From Thalassiosira profunda (taxonomy: Eukaryota; Bacillariophyta; Thalassiosirophyceae; Thalassiosirales; Thalassiosiraceae), in NCBI GenBank assembly GCA_036939355.1, contig JALLAP010000082.1, forward strand, positions 1-23,622: a DNA stretch of 23,622 nucleotides, read 5' to 3'. Numbering within the stretch: the first letter of the stretch is position 1; every line of letters begins with the position of its first letter. This document shows, one piece after another, positions 1-9,778 of the stretch. Both the position numbers and the translations under genes were made by a program. A model generated the notes under the pieces. That model worked only from the letters and a program-made list of their open reading frames with translations, made no database searches and was not told the origin of the DNA.

Positions 1-196
1 TTTTTTTAGCTTGAGAGGTGGCGACCCCGATCGCTCGAAAAGCAGGACTCTCCATACAGTACGTCTATACGTGATTGTTGAAGTTACCCCCAAGTCCCAT
101 TCCCATTTTCAGCGCCCGCCGGCCGCCTCCACCGCCCCCTCTCCCTCCGCCTCCGCCCCTCGCCCCGTTGCACCATCAATCTCCACCTCCCTCGCG

Positions 197-613
197 ATGG
201 GGAAGTCGTCCAATTTCACCGGGGGCTCGCTGAACTTCAAGGGGGATAAGAAGAAGAGCAAAAAGAAGGGCAAGAAGTCGAAGCACAAAATCGGTGACGA
301 TGAGGGCGACGCAACAAAGGCCTCTCCGTCCAAATCCCGGCGGGAGGAGAAATCCCGCCATCACGATGGCAGCAGCGGTGGCGAGGGTGCCGCCTATGGC
401 AAGAAGGGCAGCCCTTCCAGTGACACTGACGAGGAGGAGTTGACCGCCGCCGAGAAGCGATCGCGCAAGTTCAAGAAGCAACGCGAGACGGAGGAGATGA
501 AGAAGGTTGTCAGTTTGAGTCACCGCGAGCGGGTGGAGCAATTTAACGAGAAGCTGGGGAAATTGACGGAGCTCAACGACATTCCGCGGGTCAGCGCTGC
601 CGGCAATGGATAG
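197..613 (+). CDS. FAM32A: FAM32A-like spliceosome-associated protein
   Basis: A single-exon gene for a 138-residue protein. The start is the first ATG in an open frame that has no ATG further upstream; the translated region before it is Pro/Ser/Ala-rich and looks like 5' UTR. The N-terminus carries the family's short GGSLNFKG segment followed by a dense Lys tract (KKKSKKKGKKSKHK). A Ser-rich charged linker follows. The conserved C-terminal block holds EKRSRKFKKQRETEEM and then HRERVEQFNEKLGKLTELNDIP, which corresponds to the family's HKQRVEDFN...LTEHYDIPKVS end. Human FAM32A is about 112 residues, so this copy is slightly longer because of the linker. In the family, the protein sits in the nucleus and its C-terminus reaches the catalytic centre of the step-2 spliceosome to promote exon ligation. 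The assignment rests on the two ends; the middle is not conserved. The stop is TAG at 611. Confidence 0.85.
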   Translation: MGKSSNFTGGSLNFKGDKKKSKKKGKKSKHKIGDDEGDATKASPSKSRREEKSRHHDGSSGGEGAAYGKKGSPSSDTDEEELTAAEKRSRKFKKQRETEEMKKVVSLSHRERVEQFNEKLGKLTELNDIPRVSAAGNG

Positions 614-760
614 AGACTGATATGTCTGGGAATGATGCGTTCGTGGTGGGGGGAATTATGGTGCCACAGACAATCCACTTGCAACGTAGCCGCATGCGCA
701 GCTCCCAGACTGCAGCTCCGTGTAACCACAAAGCAGGGGGTGGAGGGAAATGTGCAGGGA

Positions 761-766
761 AATAAA
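761..766 (+). promoter_or_regulatory. Candidate AATAAA polyadenylation signal for the FAM32A-like gene
   Basis: A canonical AATAAA hexamer lies about 150 nt after the FAM32A-like stop codon, inside the 214-nt convergent spacer before the stop of the ML-like gene. It is on the correct strand, but a hexamer is weak evidence and many protists do not use this signal. Confidence 0.25.
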
Positions 767-827
767 GTCCTGATGATCCTTTGTACAATATCTGATATTA
801 AGGTTGCAGGACACATCTTATGCACGG

Positions 828-1648
828 CTACTTCAGATGGGCGTTGCCCTTCACCTTAAGCAGCACCTCGTCGCCCCCCTCGCCCTGTCGTCGCTTCAGC
901 CATATCGTCCCCTCCACGACCGTCCCGCTGCTCCCGTTGAAGAGCGCCGGTATTGGATTTTTCGCCGGAAGCTTTGCCGTCCACTGCCCCGCGAGCATGT
1001 CGGCTGTGATTGGACATTGCGGCATTTTGATGGACCACGATTTGGGTATCCCCGCTATGTGGATGGTGCAATCTTCTCCGCAAACCGAAAAGGTCTGCGT
1101 GTGACGTATTATGCCATCGACCTTCAAGGACAGCTCGAGGTAGGCATCTCCCCCAAGTCCCGCATCGTTTAGGCGGCCATCGTAGGCAATGGATAGCTCG
1201 TCGCCCCAGCCAAAGTGACAGTTGTTACCCCCGTATTGATCGGACGATTTGCAGTTCCCATTGCCAAAGGTTGCATGGGGCGTTTGCCGGGGGTAGATTG
1301 GAAGTGGGAGAACGATTCCGGAACAGAAGCGGCAAGAGGAAGGTATCTCAGAAGATACCCCGCCGCCGAGGTGACGAATTGCAATAATCGACCCGCCGCC
1401 GTAGCATCCTCCGACAGCGAGAGGGGACACGACGTCTCCGTCCGCTCAAACGATATGCCCGGGGGTACGTCGTTGTGGAAGGGCCACATGTCGACGTCAG
1501 CATGTGGAAGAACGGGCTGTTCCCCGAACACATCATGAATCACATCATTGCTATCGCCATCGCCGCGGCGAACAGAGGACGCCGCCGCCACCGCGGCCAC
1601 GAGCGCTAGGCCGACGGCTGCCCGGCGGATCAGACGCTGCGGCTTCAT
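828..1648 (-). CDS. Secreted protein with ML-like (MD-2-related lipid recognition) domain; internal frame switch
   Basis: Read on the minus strand from an ATG at 1648. The N-terminus is a good signal peptide (basic MKPQRLIRR, then an Ala/Val/Leu core ending about residue 24). The 3' half, in another frame and ending at TAG 830-828, reads GWGDELSIAYDGRL...GDAYLELSLKVDG...FSVCGEDC...MPQCPITADMLAGQWTAKLP...GTIWLKR. The Cys spacing, the CPI turn and the late beta-strand resemble ML-domain proteins, which bind lipids in secretory compartments or vacuoles. The two frames must be joined. One intron that restores frame in phase 0 runs from a GTACCC donor at 1468 to an AG at 1347 (122 nt), giving 232 residues, but both sites are weak. 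A sequencing frameshift in this draft assembly is an equal possibility. The signal peptide is clear, the ML call is moderate, and the joint is unresolved. Confidence 0.5.
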
Positions 1649-1732
1649 GCTTCGTGTCTGCGCCTCCTCCTTCCTGCGCCGGCGGGCGGGGGCCTGGTCT
1701 TTGCTCGCTTTCTCCAGTTTTTCCGCCCCTCG

Positions 1733-1748
1733 AAATGTACTAATTCCT
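1733..1748 (-). promoter_or_regulatory. Shared upstream element AGGAATTAGTACATTT
   Basis: On the minus strand this 16-mer lies 84 nt upstream of the ATG at 1648. It matches 15 of 16 positions of an element in the same orientation 68 nt upstream of the Obg gene ATG at 16483. Similar placement before two unrelated genes suggests a core promoter or factor site. There are only two examples, so function is inferred. Confidence 0.35.
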
Positions 1749-1827
1749 ACGACAATTTTTGACCTGATGTCTAACTAACCAGCGCTGCCAGCCGGCCATA
1801 GGGCGGCCGTGTCGGGAGCAACAGTCT

Positions 1828-1835
1828 TTTGCAAA
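1828..1835 (+). promoter_or_regulatory. TTTGCAAA motif upstream of the RdRP fusion gene
   Basis: An 8-bp palindrome, 36 nt before the proposed ATG at 1872, within the 223-nt divergent spacer between the ML-like gene and the RdRP fusion gene. The same core occurs close to the starts of three other plus-strand genes in the window. Confidence 0.25.
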
Positions 1836-1871
1836 CAAAGATACGCGACGCTTCAACACGCGGCGCACACG

Positions 1872-4800
1872 ATGGCGGCCCCTGACGACGGGACCGCCGT
1901 CCCGTCGGGCGGCGGCGAGCCAGAGGAGGAGGTTGTGGCGCGTGAACTTCTTGGGCCTCCGCCCACTTCCGCGGCCTCTCAAGGTGGCTCGACGACGAGG
2001 ACGGAAGTGAGGATATGTGTTCGCATGATGTTGCTGCCAACCTCAACAGGCGTATCTTTGCCCCTTCTATCCAAACACCCGTGCCATCTTCACTGATGCA
2101 TACCGTTTCTATTTGCTACTTCTCAGGAGGTACATGCTGGACAGACCCATTGTCCCGAACCGTCGCCGGGCGACTGCAGCGGCGTCTTCCAAGGTGGCAC
2201 GGATGGCCCCACCGCGCGGGCGGATTCCTCCGAGCTTAACGGAGGGGCAAGCATGGGAGCAGTCGAGCTTGCAATGGGCTGCGATGCTGACAATAATGGC
2301 GTCCCATTGGCGACCCCCAAGGACCTGTGCAAAGCACCAAATCTTCATGATGATGGCAGTAGTAGCAAGCAGCCTGCCGGGGAGGATACGTCCGTCGCTG
2401 AGCTGAATGGCGAAAGCGCATCTCTTCCTGGGGCAGCGGCTGATACTCCAGCCTCAACTCATAGTGCCGACGCTCCAAAGCCAACGCTGCTGTTAGAGTC
2501 GAAGCTTGCTTCGACGAGAACGTCCTTAGCAGATTTGCCTGCTGCTGATTCCTTCGCCGCCGCCATCGAAGAACATGCCCCTGCAGATAGAGTCGAGGGC
2601 GAGAATTCAGAACTGTCCGTTGATGCACCTCTCGGCACCATGGATGTGGATGATCCAAAGCAGCCTGCAGTGGTCACGCCCGCCAAGAATGGATCTGAAG
2701 GAAGCGACATCTCCGACAGTACACTGGGCAGTCCCAGGCCCTCGCCATTGCTCAAGGATGCAACGGAGCAAAACGCAGCAGCGAATGATCTATTGCCGCC
2801 CAAGCTCGTCGTGGTTTCCGGCACGTCTTCGTCGGCTTCTTCATCGGCCTCGATTGCATCTTCTGCTTCCAATGGCAGTCCCTGTGATACATCGAATTGC
2901 GAGGGCACGTCTTCTGCAAAACCTGGCGCAGGAACCGAAGATGGAGGCGTCGCGACCATGGCCACTACATCTAGTGAGATTAGCAGCCCCGACGCAATTG
3001 ATGTTCGAGTCAAGAAGGCTGCAATGCAGTCAATGTCTAGTGGTCAGGACCTCCCTGGGCCTGGCTGGAAGAAGGCCACCTTTTGTAGTGGAGACAGGGC
3101 CCGCCCTCTCTGGGTCTCTCCTGACGAAGGGACACAGTTCGACACGAAGCGGGAGGCCTTTCAGTTTGATGAACTTTGCAAAATGCATTCGACCGAAGTT
3201 GCAGCCTTGGGGGCTTTCAAGGCAATGAAGAGAAGGCTGGGAGAGAATTTCCGGATCAGGACTGCTGCTATCGCTGCCAGCATAGGCGATAATGCACTTC
3301 CGACTTCCGAGGAGTCTGATGAGTGTTACATCTGCGCGGATGGAGGCGGTAAGTGAAACTATCTCGAGAAGTCGATATTATGCTCGGATGTCTTGCTTGT
3401 ACCTCACAAAGATTTTGTTGTCTCTTCTAGAACTACTCTGCTGCGACCACTGCGACAAGGCCTTTCACTTGTCTTGCCACATGCCTCGACTGGAGTCAGT
3501 GCCGCAGGGCCCCTTCATGTGTATGGAGTGCCTTGCGCCTCTTCTCAAGAGAAAGTATCGCTGTGGCGAGTGTCAAGAGTGTACGCGTGAGGATTGTGGC
3601 AAATGCCACTATTGTCTAGGCAAAAAGAGGTTTGGTGGCGACGGATCGTATGGCAAGCCCTGCAAGTTCAAGCGGTGCAAAAATCTGCGATACGCTGCCC
3701 CAGAGAAGATGCCCAAGGTCGATTCTAAGCCTGGAAGGGCTGCAAAAAGGAAGCAGAAGAAGCAGAGCATGCCCAACAAAAAGTCGCGGACGGATGCGAG
3801 AGATGCAGCACAGAATTGCACTACGTTCAGTCGGAGCTCGCCTGTAAGGCAGCCTCCAGGACCAGGATGGAAGCACCAAAAAGTCACGGAGGGTGATGTG
3901 AACGTGTTCTACTGGATTTCGCCGAGCCGAAAGATCGTGTTTCAGAGGAGGGCGCAAGCATGCGACTTCGAGGAGCTCAGGAAACAGCACCGTGGAGATG
4001 AATTCCGGGCGTGGGGAGCGTACAGGGAAATGAAACGAGGGCATGACACGTTGGTCGTCAATGCCGGTCAATACGACACTGACGTGACCAGCGGCGTTTC
4101 CACCAAACGGTCGGCGGACCGCACTGCTGGCAAAAACGCTCAACCTGCTTCCAAGAAACGCAAACCAACGAAGCGCAACGCAGTGATCACACCGTTCAAG
4201 CCCTGCCCCCCACCAATGCATGAGGACGGGCTAAATTGCTCAGACTACAAGATCGTCCGTCTTATGAAGACTGCCAAGGTGACATTCTTCCATCAGCGTT
4301 TCCCAGGGAGAATCCTGCGCGTCAAAAGCAACCTTTCGGACGGCACCCCTCCGGAGAAATCAATCGTCCAGCGCGGCGCTAAATACACACTTGCTTCGGC
4401 CAAAGTGCTTAACGAGAAACCAGGCGGGCCAAAGGTCTTTGGCCATGCAAAGAAGATCGAGTTGGTGTACGTTCAGAAGCAGGGGCTTCAAAAGGAGCTT
4501 GCGAAGGTCTGCGCCTTCTCTTTGATGACGCCAGAAAAGATTGTCGCGAGACTTGGTAAGAACGAATGATGACAAGTACGGCGTCTATCGCGATGATTCT
4601 CTAACCCTTCCATTTACCTATAGCCCACCTCCAATCAGAGGCGCAAAGCATTTGCTACGTCGACGTCTCGAAGATCAAGACGATCAAAGAAGAGGGGCAC
4701 GAAGGTAAACAGATGGCACGTATTATTAGTTCACATGCACCAGTACTAAGCTCCATCTACTTTCTTTCAGGCTGCGGGTATTATCCAGATGGTTTCTTTG

Positions 4801-6169
4801 ACGAATGGGCGGACGAGGAGGGCTGCGAGCGAGGACGACGCGGGCTGAAGAGCTGCGATGCGATTCAGGTACGGGTCGTTGGGCCGCAGCTTGGTCTCGC
4901 AAAGGGTATGTTGCTAAAGAAGCGAGGAATATCTCACATCCAACTACCGAAGAGTATGATGAAGGCACCACCAAGCTCAACTTGCACGGATACCTGGGCG
5001 GCTGTGGTGATCAAGAACATGTTCCCGAGTGCCGAGAACCAGAATCTCGGGCGCTACTTGGATCCAAACGAAGTAGCAACTAAAAGTTGGAAGAAGGGAG
5101 ACAGGCGGAAGCCATTGAGCCCAATGTATCAGCGGATGGTGATTGGTTATGGAGTTGACGTCAGGGCTGTCAAGGAATACGCCAGGCAGTCGAAAAAGGT
5201 CACCAAACTGCGACATGGTGAGTGCAAATGATGTGATCAGAGCCAAAGCAAGTGCTGTGCCCCGCCCACGTCGTTTCAGCCCACTTGAAGGGAGTCATCG
5301 ATCCGACAGGGTTGCTACCAGAAAACAAGGTGTTCGTTTCGGGTTACATCAACGATGGCGCGGGAGGACGCGAGCTGTTTGGCAAAACCCACCGCAAGAT
5401 TTTCCTCTCGCGGAGTCCGTCGGTGGCGCCAGAGGACGCAAAGCTCGTGTCCGTTGTTGGATGCAAGCCCAAAGATATGAGCGCAGAGGATTGGAAGCAG
5501 CTTTGCTCGTACGACTTCGGTACCATCGTCTTCCCCAAGACCAGAAGGGGCTCTGTGCCCTTGCCGTGTATCATTGCAGGTAAGTTTTGCTTGCTCGCTT
5601 TTCTTCTGAATCTTCTCGCTTTACAATCTTGTTATCGCGATAGACGGAGACCTTGATGGTGATGATTACCTAGCGCTGTGGGACGAGAAGATAATGGATG
5701 GTCTCCTTCGTTCGAAGGACAAACTCGCTAGGAAATCGAAAGTGCTGCTTCATAAGCTTGAGCTTCCCAAAGGAGTCACGCATTCTGTCAACAAGGGCAC
5801 TACGTTTTCGGATGAGTCCGATATCAAGTGGCTGAGCAAATCCCAGGGCTTGATGCTCGATTTTCCCACGCAAAGGGCTGCATCCCAACTCGTTGGCAAG
5901 CTCTATGGCTTATGCAAAACGGCATCGGAGCAAGCCAACGGAAAGTTCGACATATACAATGAGGACGCGGTCGCTTATGGAAGGTAAACGAGTTGAGCCC
6001 TGCAGCAGTTGCGATACGAATATCTTCTCACTTGCTCGCATGTGTCCCGCAAACCAGGGCGTACAAGGATGTTCTCGACGTCCAAAAGCACGGCGGCAAA
6101 GTATTTTTGCCAGAACATCTTCACAAGACTCTGCCGAAGTCTCTACGAGCATTGTTGACGTCGGAGTAG
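1872..6169 (+). CDS. Chromatin-reader/RNA-dependent RNA polymerase fusion: MBD-like, PHD, CXXC, MBD-like, RdRP
   Basis: Eight exons: 1872-2006, 2127-3348, 3431-4555, 4624-4704, 4771-5217, 5280-5579, 5644-5983, 6058-6169. All introns are GT-AG (62-120 nt) and the joined length is exactly 1254 codons. Residues 46-350 are acidic, Ser-rich and probably disordered. Residues 354-417 form an MBD-like module (GPGWKK, WVSP, FDEL). Residues 443-487 are a PHD finger with all eight ligands (C445, C448, C457, C460, H465, C468, C483, C486) and the DGGELLCC start typical of readers of unmodified H3. Residues 495-538 are a CXXC finger with eight Cys and KRFGG. Basic NLS-like stretches lie near 545-572 and before 710. 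A second MBD-like module spans 594-656. From about 720 to the end is a cellular (RDR/QDE-1 type) RdRP, with GCGYYPDGF, an IQVR/GLAKG segment, [10 protein letters not shown] and the metal-binding DLDGD at 1106-1110. The family makes dsRNA for small-RNA silencing; nuclear, chromatin-directed action is inferred. ATG 1809 is a less likely start. Confidence 0.85.
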
Positions 6170-6262
6170 GCAAGTGAGGGATGCCAATCGGGAAAATATG
6201 TGTTTGGTATTAGGAGAAAAGTTATGTGTGTTGGCCCGAAGCGTGTAGAGGAGGAGGAGTGA

Positions 6263-9129
6263 TCAGACTTCAATCATCATGTTGCTGTAAAGTATGGCCA
6301 CGAGGTGAGATGTGAGATGAGGTGTGAGAAGGAAATCAGAGAGGAAATAGAGAGAAAAGACGGCTGGAGCGCACCCGTCTTTGTCTGTCTTGGCGCACAA
6401 GGCGCCGCCAAAGTCTGTAAAGAGATACACGATACAACTCGAGTTAGGTGAATGCATGTCATGCGCTTTCACTTGCATACATGCATGGTCAACTCACACG
6501 GCGTGCAGGGCTTGTCGTTCCACTCCCTGCTCTCTGGGTCGTGGATTTTGTGAAATGTGTCGATGGCGGTGTGGGCTTCCGCTGTTTCTCGAGACCACGT
6601 GTCAAACGCCAGGGTTCCATTATCTACTCGTCGGAAGGGCGACATGTTCATCCGGCGTTCGCGAGCCACGGAAGCAGCCCGTTTGTACAGTTCGCGCCCC
6701 GGGGCGTCCATTTCCAGCGCGAGTCTCTTGTACGAACACTTGGCGTCCAATCTCTTCTCGTCGGTGGATTGAATTTGAGAAACAATATGCGCCGTGATAT
6801 CCCTCACGCAATTGTTGGGAGGCGGCCAGAGACGTTCGCAAAACTGCGCAGCCGCCTTCTCCAGACAAGAATTCGCTCCTCTGCTTGTCGGGTGGCAATC
6901 TGCCGTCGGGTCGACGGCTGGGTTGTAGATTTCAATGGAGTACTCTTCGCCAAAGAAGGTCATGGCTCCCGCGTTCAAGAACTCCCAAGCGCGGGTTCGC
7001 GTGCACGTCAGGCCTTCTGTCTGGTTGCAAAGCTCGTCGAGTGTCTCCCAGTAAATCGGTTCTCTCACAATGGGATGGTGGTCTTTGGCGGCCAACTTGC
7101 CCCATTTGAGCAGGGCATCGACGGGCTCCTCGTCTTCCAATATGACCAGATCGGGCAGCTTGCCCTCGTAAACGTGCATTGCTTGGTCAACGGCCGTGTC
7201 CGGCTCGACCAACACCGCTTGGAGCACAGCGACGAGGAATATCAGCCACATGGAGAGGGTCCAAGTGAATGCAGGGTGCACCTTGCCTCTCATGCGCCCA
7301 GTGCGTGTGACGATATGCAGAGTGGCCAGGAGCACAGCAAGGATGCCCACGCAAAAGAGCGGGTGCTCCACCACTGCTTTGGCGGCGTCCTCTTTGAGAA
7401 GCTCCGCCATCGTGCTGCCAAACGGCAGGTTGACGAAGGCTGATCGATACTTGACGCCCACGAACTGCCGCTGACAAGTCTCGTTCCCCTGCAGACAGGA
7501 ATGCACAGCGTTCATGAGACGCGAGACGAATCGCAAAGCCAGGAACACACTTCGTGGGCACGCACAAACTTCTCGTAGTCGAGCTTGGTGATTTCGGTCT
7601 TCTGGAAGACGACCGCCCTCGTCCTCTCGCACACCACTTCCGGCTTCTTGCAGATTTCGTTGAACTTGACCACTTGGTCGTGCAGAGTGAGGTTGCGGCT
7701 CTTTCGCACGCTGTACAAGACGTCGGCCACTTCCTCGTTCTCCCAAACTACGAGCGGGCCAATTGTGGCATTGCCCATTGTAAAATTGCGATCGTAGTGT
7801 TTGACGGCCTTTCTGCGCTGGCAGTTGACGGTGGGCTTTTCGCAGAGCTGGTCAACAACGCCTCGAAAGTCCCAGCCCTTCTTGAAGAGTCCGTTGGAAG
7901 CGAAGAAGGCACTGTGGGAGGAGAAGCACACGAGTCAGCCTCTTACAAAAAGGCAGTAACTGACTGCAGAGTCAATGGGCAACTCACTAAATGTCATCGA
8001 CGGGCTCGTGCCCAATCAACAGTTCCAGTGTGTTGACGTAATCTCCGTCAGGGCTACTGATTGGGATCTTAAAGTAGGATGCCCTCTGACGGTTGCAGAC
8101 GACCAGGTCAGAGCCACACACGGAATCCATGATGCTTGGCATGTAGCTCGTAGCCACGCCATTGTCCTTGCACCACGAGTAGACCTTGTCGGCAGGCTCT
8201 TCGTTTTCGTAGATGGTCAGCGTGTTGATGGGAGCGCCGCCCTCCGCGTTGATTTTCTGGTTGTACACGACGCCGAAGTTGCGCGTGCATTTCAGTCGAG
8301 CGACGCCGCAGGCCCGTTGCAGCAGATGATTCTTTAGCGTGATCTCGTCCAAGCTTTGGTTGGATTTGCGAATGAAGCGGACGGCGGCATCGATCACCTC
8401 CTCGCCCTCGAAAACCTCCACGTCTCCAATGGTCCTGCCATCTGTCGTGGTGACGGTTTGTCGATACAACACTGGCACTCGACGCGTGCACGTAACGGAT
8501 TCGCAGATCACAAATAGCAGGTTTTGCCGGAAGGCAGTGCGATCGCCGACATCGACCGGAAGCGTCTGCACGAAGCTATCGACGGTATCCACCGCCTCGT
8601 CTCCGTCCAAGATTTCTAGCAAACCCAACGGCTTTCCATCCTCGCTTGCGATTTGGTTGTGCCAAATGCGAGGTCTCTTGCGCAGGCACGGCACAAGCTC
8701 GCAGAGCTTGGGCAGCAGGGCGTCCCTCAGTCCGTCGAAGTGCGATTCGATCGATTGCTCCTTTGCAAAGTTGTAGAGCGCGTCGACTGGTTGGGTACCG
8801 TCGTCGTACAATGCAAATGCGCCCGAGAAGGATGCATCATCCTGAAGCACGATGTCCTGGGAGAATAGCAAAGCAAACTCCCTCGAGTAGGGAACGCCTG
8901 CCTTTTTTGCTTCCTCCAAGATGGTCCTACGAGCGCTGTGATCGACGCCGTACGGCCGAAGGGCAGTAAATATCGCGTCGGCGGGCTGCTCTCCCTCCCT
9001 GATCACCACGTTGGATTGCCATCTATTATCGATATCGACCGCCCTCTGAAATATAATGGGCGCTTCCGCCCCTGCAGCCGCGACCAAGGAGGCCAGCAGG
9101 TGGCCAACGGCGATCAGGACCCTCAGCAT
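6263..9129 (-). CDS. Secretory-pathway membrane protein built of repeated ExExPxD / CxnCxR units
   Basis: Four exons on the minus strand: 9129-7988, 7911-7566, 7488-6498 and 6414-6263, joined by GT-AG introns of 76, 77 and 83 nt, giving 876 residues. The true ATG at 9129 begins a signal peptide (MLRVLIAVGHLLASLVAAAG). About eight degenerate units of roughly 75-95 residues follow. Each has an acidic core such as REGEQPADAI, YENEEPADKV, WENEEVADVL or LEDEEPVDAL, and most then show Cys, 5-8 residues, Cys-x-Arg (CESVTCTRR, CKKPEVVCER, CNQTEGLTCTR). Two hydrophobic segments at about 539-556 and 571-591 separate the last unit from the rest, so both ends probably face the lumen or cell exterior. The C-terminal region is Cys-containing and ends with a short Leu/Phe/Tyr-rich tail in the last exon. 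The second intron has an alternative donor at 7550 that adds five residues. I do not recognise the family and assign no function; paired Cys suggest disulphides. Confidence 0.75.
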
Positions 9130-9371
9130 TGCTACACACAACGAGCCCCAAGAGACCAACCAACAAACGATGCTGGCTCGACTACCCCTGCTCCTTCCCT
9201 GTCTCGTCTCTGTGCTCTCGGCCTCCCGGGTAGAGGAGGAGACGCCCTTCCGGGAGGGACCCAGCCGGCCGATTTGGAAAGTTTAAACATAAATTTGAAA
9301 TCAGCTCGAATTTTCAAAAAAAGCTGAGACGCTTCCTCCGAGTCCGAGAATCCTTGTTGGATTGGACAAAC

Positions 9372-9617
9372 ATGGAGGACGGACCACTCTTGGCTGCTGG
9401 CTTCGGCTTCGCGGCGTTTTGCCTCGCTTATTATCGGCTGGCACTGCGAATGCATGAGTGCATTCATGAGGGCCGCAGGCAAAGTAGAAAACAGCGCGAG
9501 CGCGAAGCCCGGTCCTCCGCCCGATCCTTCAGCGCCGGCGCCCCGCGACCGCTCGAGGTGCAGCGCAGAGCGAGACGGCGAAGAGGAAAGTTGGCAATCC
9601 TGGGCCACCAGTTGTGA
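9372..9617 (+). CDS. Possible small single-pass membrane protein, 81 residues
   Basis: An open frame from ATG (MEDGPLLAAG) to TGA at 9615. A hydrophobic stretch at about residues 6-25 (LLAAGFGFAAFCLAYYRLAL) is followed by a strongly basic tail (RRQSRKQREREARSS, then RRARRRRGK), as in small N-anchored membrane proteins with a cytosolic basic end. It is divergent from the repeat-protein gene, whose ATG lies 242 nt away. No family is recognised. An overlapping 158-codon frame on the other strand lacks any domain. In GC-rich sequence an 81-codon frame can occur by chance, and a downstream exon cannot be excluded. Confidence 0.4.
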   Translation: MEDGPLLAAGFGFAAFCLAYYRLALRMHECIHEGRRQSRKQREREARSSARSFSAGAPRPLEVQRRARRRRGKLAILGHQL

Positions 9618-9645
9618 GGCGTGAGGTTGGTCTAGGCGGTTGAAC

Positions 9646-9667
9646 CGACCGCAGAACGACCGCAGAA
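9646..9667 (+). repeat. Tandem 11-bp direct repeat CGACCGCAGAA x2
   Basis: Two perfect adjacent copies at 9646-9656 and 9657-9667, just downstream of the small ORF. The function is unknown; it may be a replication-slippage product or a paired protein-binding site. Confidence 0.6.
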
Positions 9668-9754
9668 TTTCAGCACGACGGGCGACAGCTAACGCTCGGG
9701 CAGCTCCCCCTCCAATAATTGGTAGAGCAATCGCTTCAAATTTGATCTCTCGAC

Positions 9755-9778
9755 ATCAGTGCACACACGTGCACTGAT
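9755..9778. repeat. Perfect 10-bp inverted repeat with 4-nt loop
   Basis: ATCAGTGCAC, loop ACAC, then GTGCACTGAT. All ten pairs are Watson-Crick. It lies in the convergent spacer about 215 nt past the WDR55-like stop and 137 nt past the small ORF stop, so it could be a 3'-UTR hairpin of either transcript. It is not the histone 3' stem-loop consensus and is not followed by a T tract. Confidence 0.5.

Noticed and set aside
1809..1871. Upstream in-frame ATG at 1809 as the start of the RdRP fusion
   Set aside because: The ATG at 1872 starts a more typical MAAPDDG N-terminus and the 21 added residues would overlap a likely promoter motif; not excluded.
4200..6169. RdRP as an integrated viral gene
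   Set aside because: The DLDGD motif and surrounding blocks are of the cellular RDR type, the gene is spliced, and it is fused to host chromatin domains.
6448..7443. 331-codon plus-strand frame opposite the repeat-protein gene
   Set aside because: The minus strand has the repeats, Cys pattern and matching splice sites; the plus frame shows no domain.
7545..7565. Alternative donor GTGTGT at 7550 in the repeat-protein gene
   Set aside because: It is in phase and adds five residues; GTGCGT at 7565 was preferred as the stronger match, but both remain possible.
9448..9465. Short inverted repeat GAATGCA/TGCATTC inside the small ORF
   Set aside because: A 7-bp arm length is common by chance and it lies in possible coding sequence.
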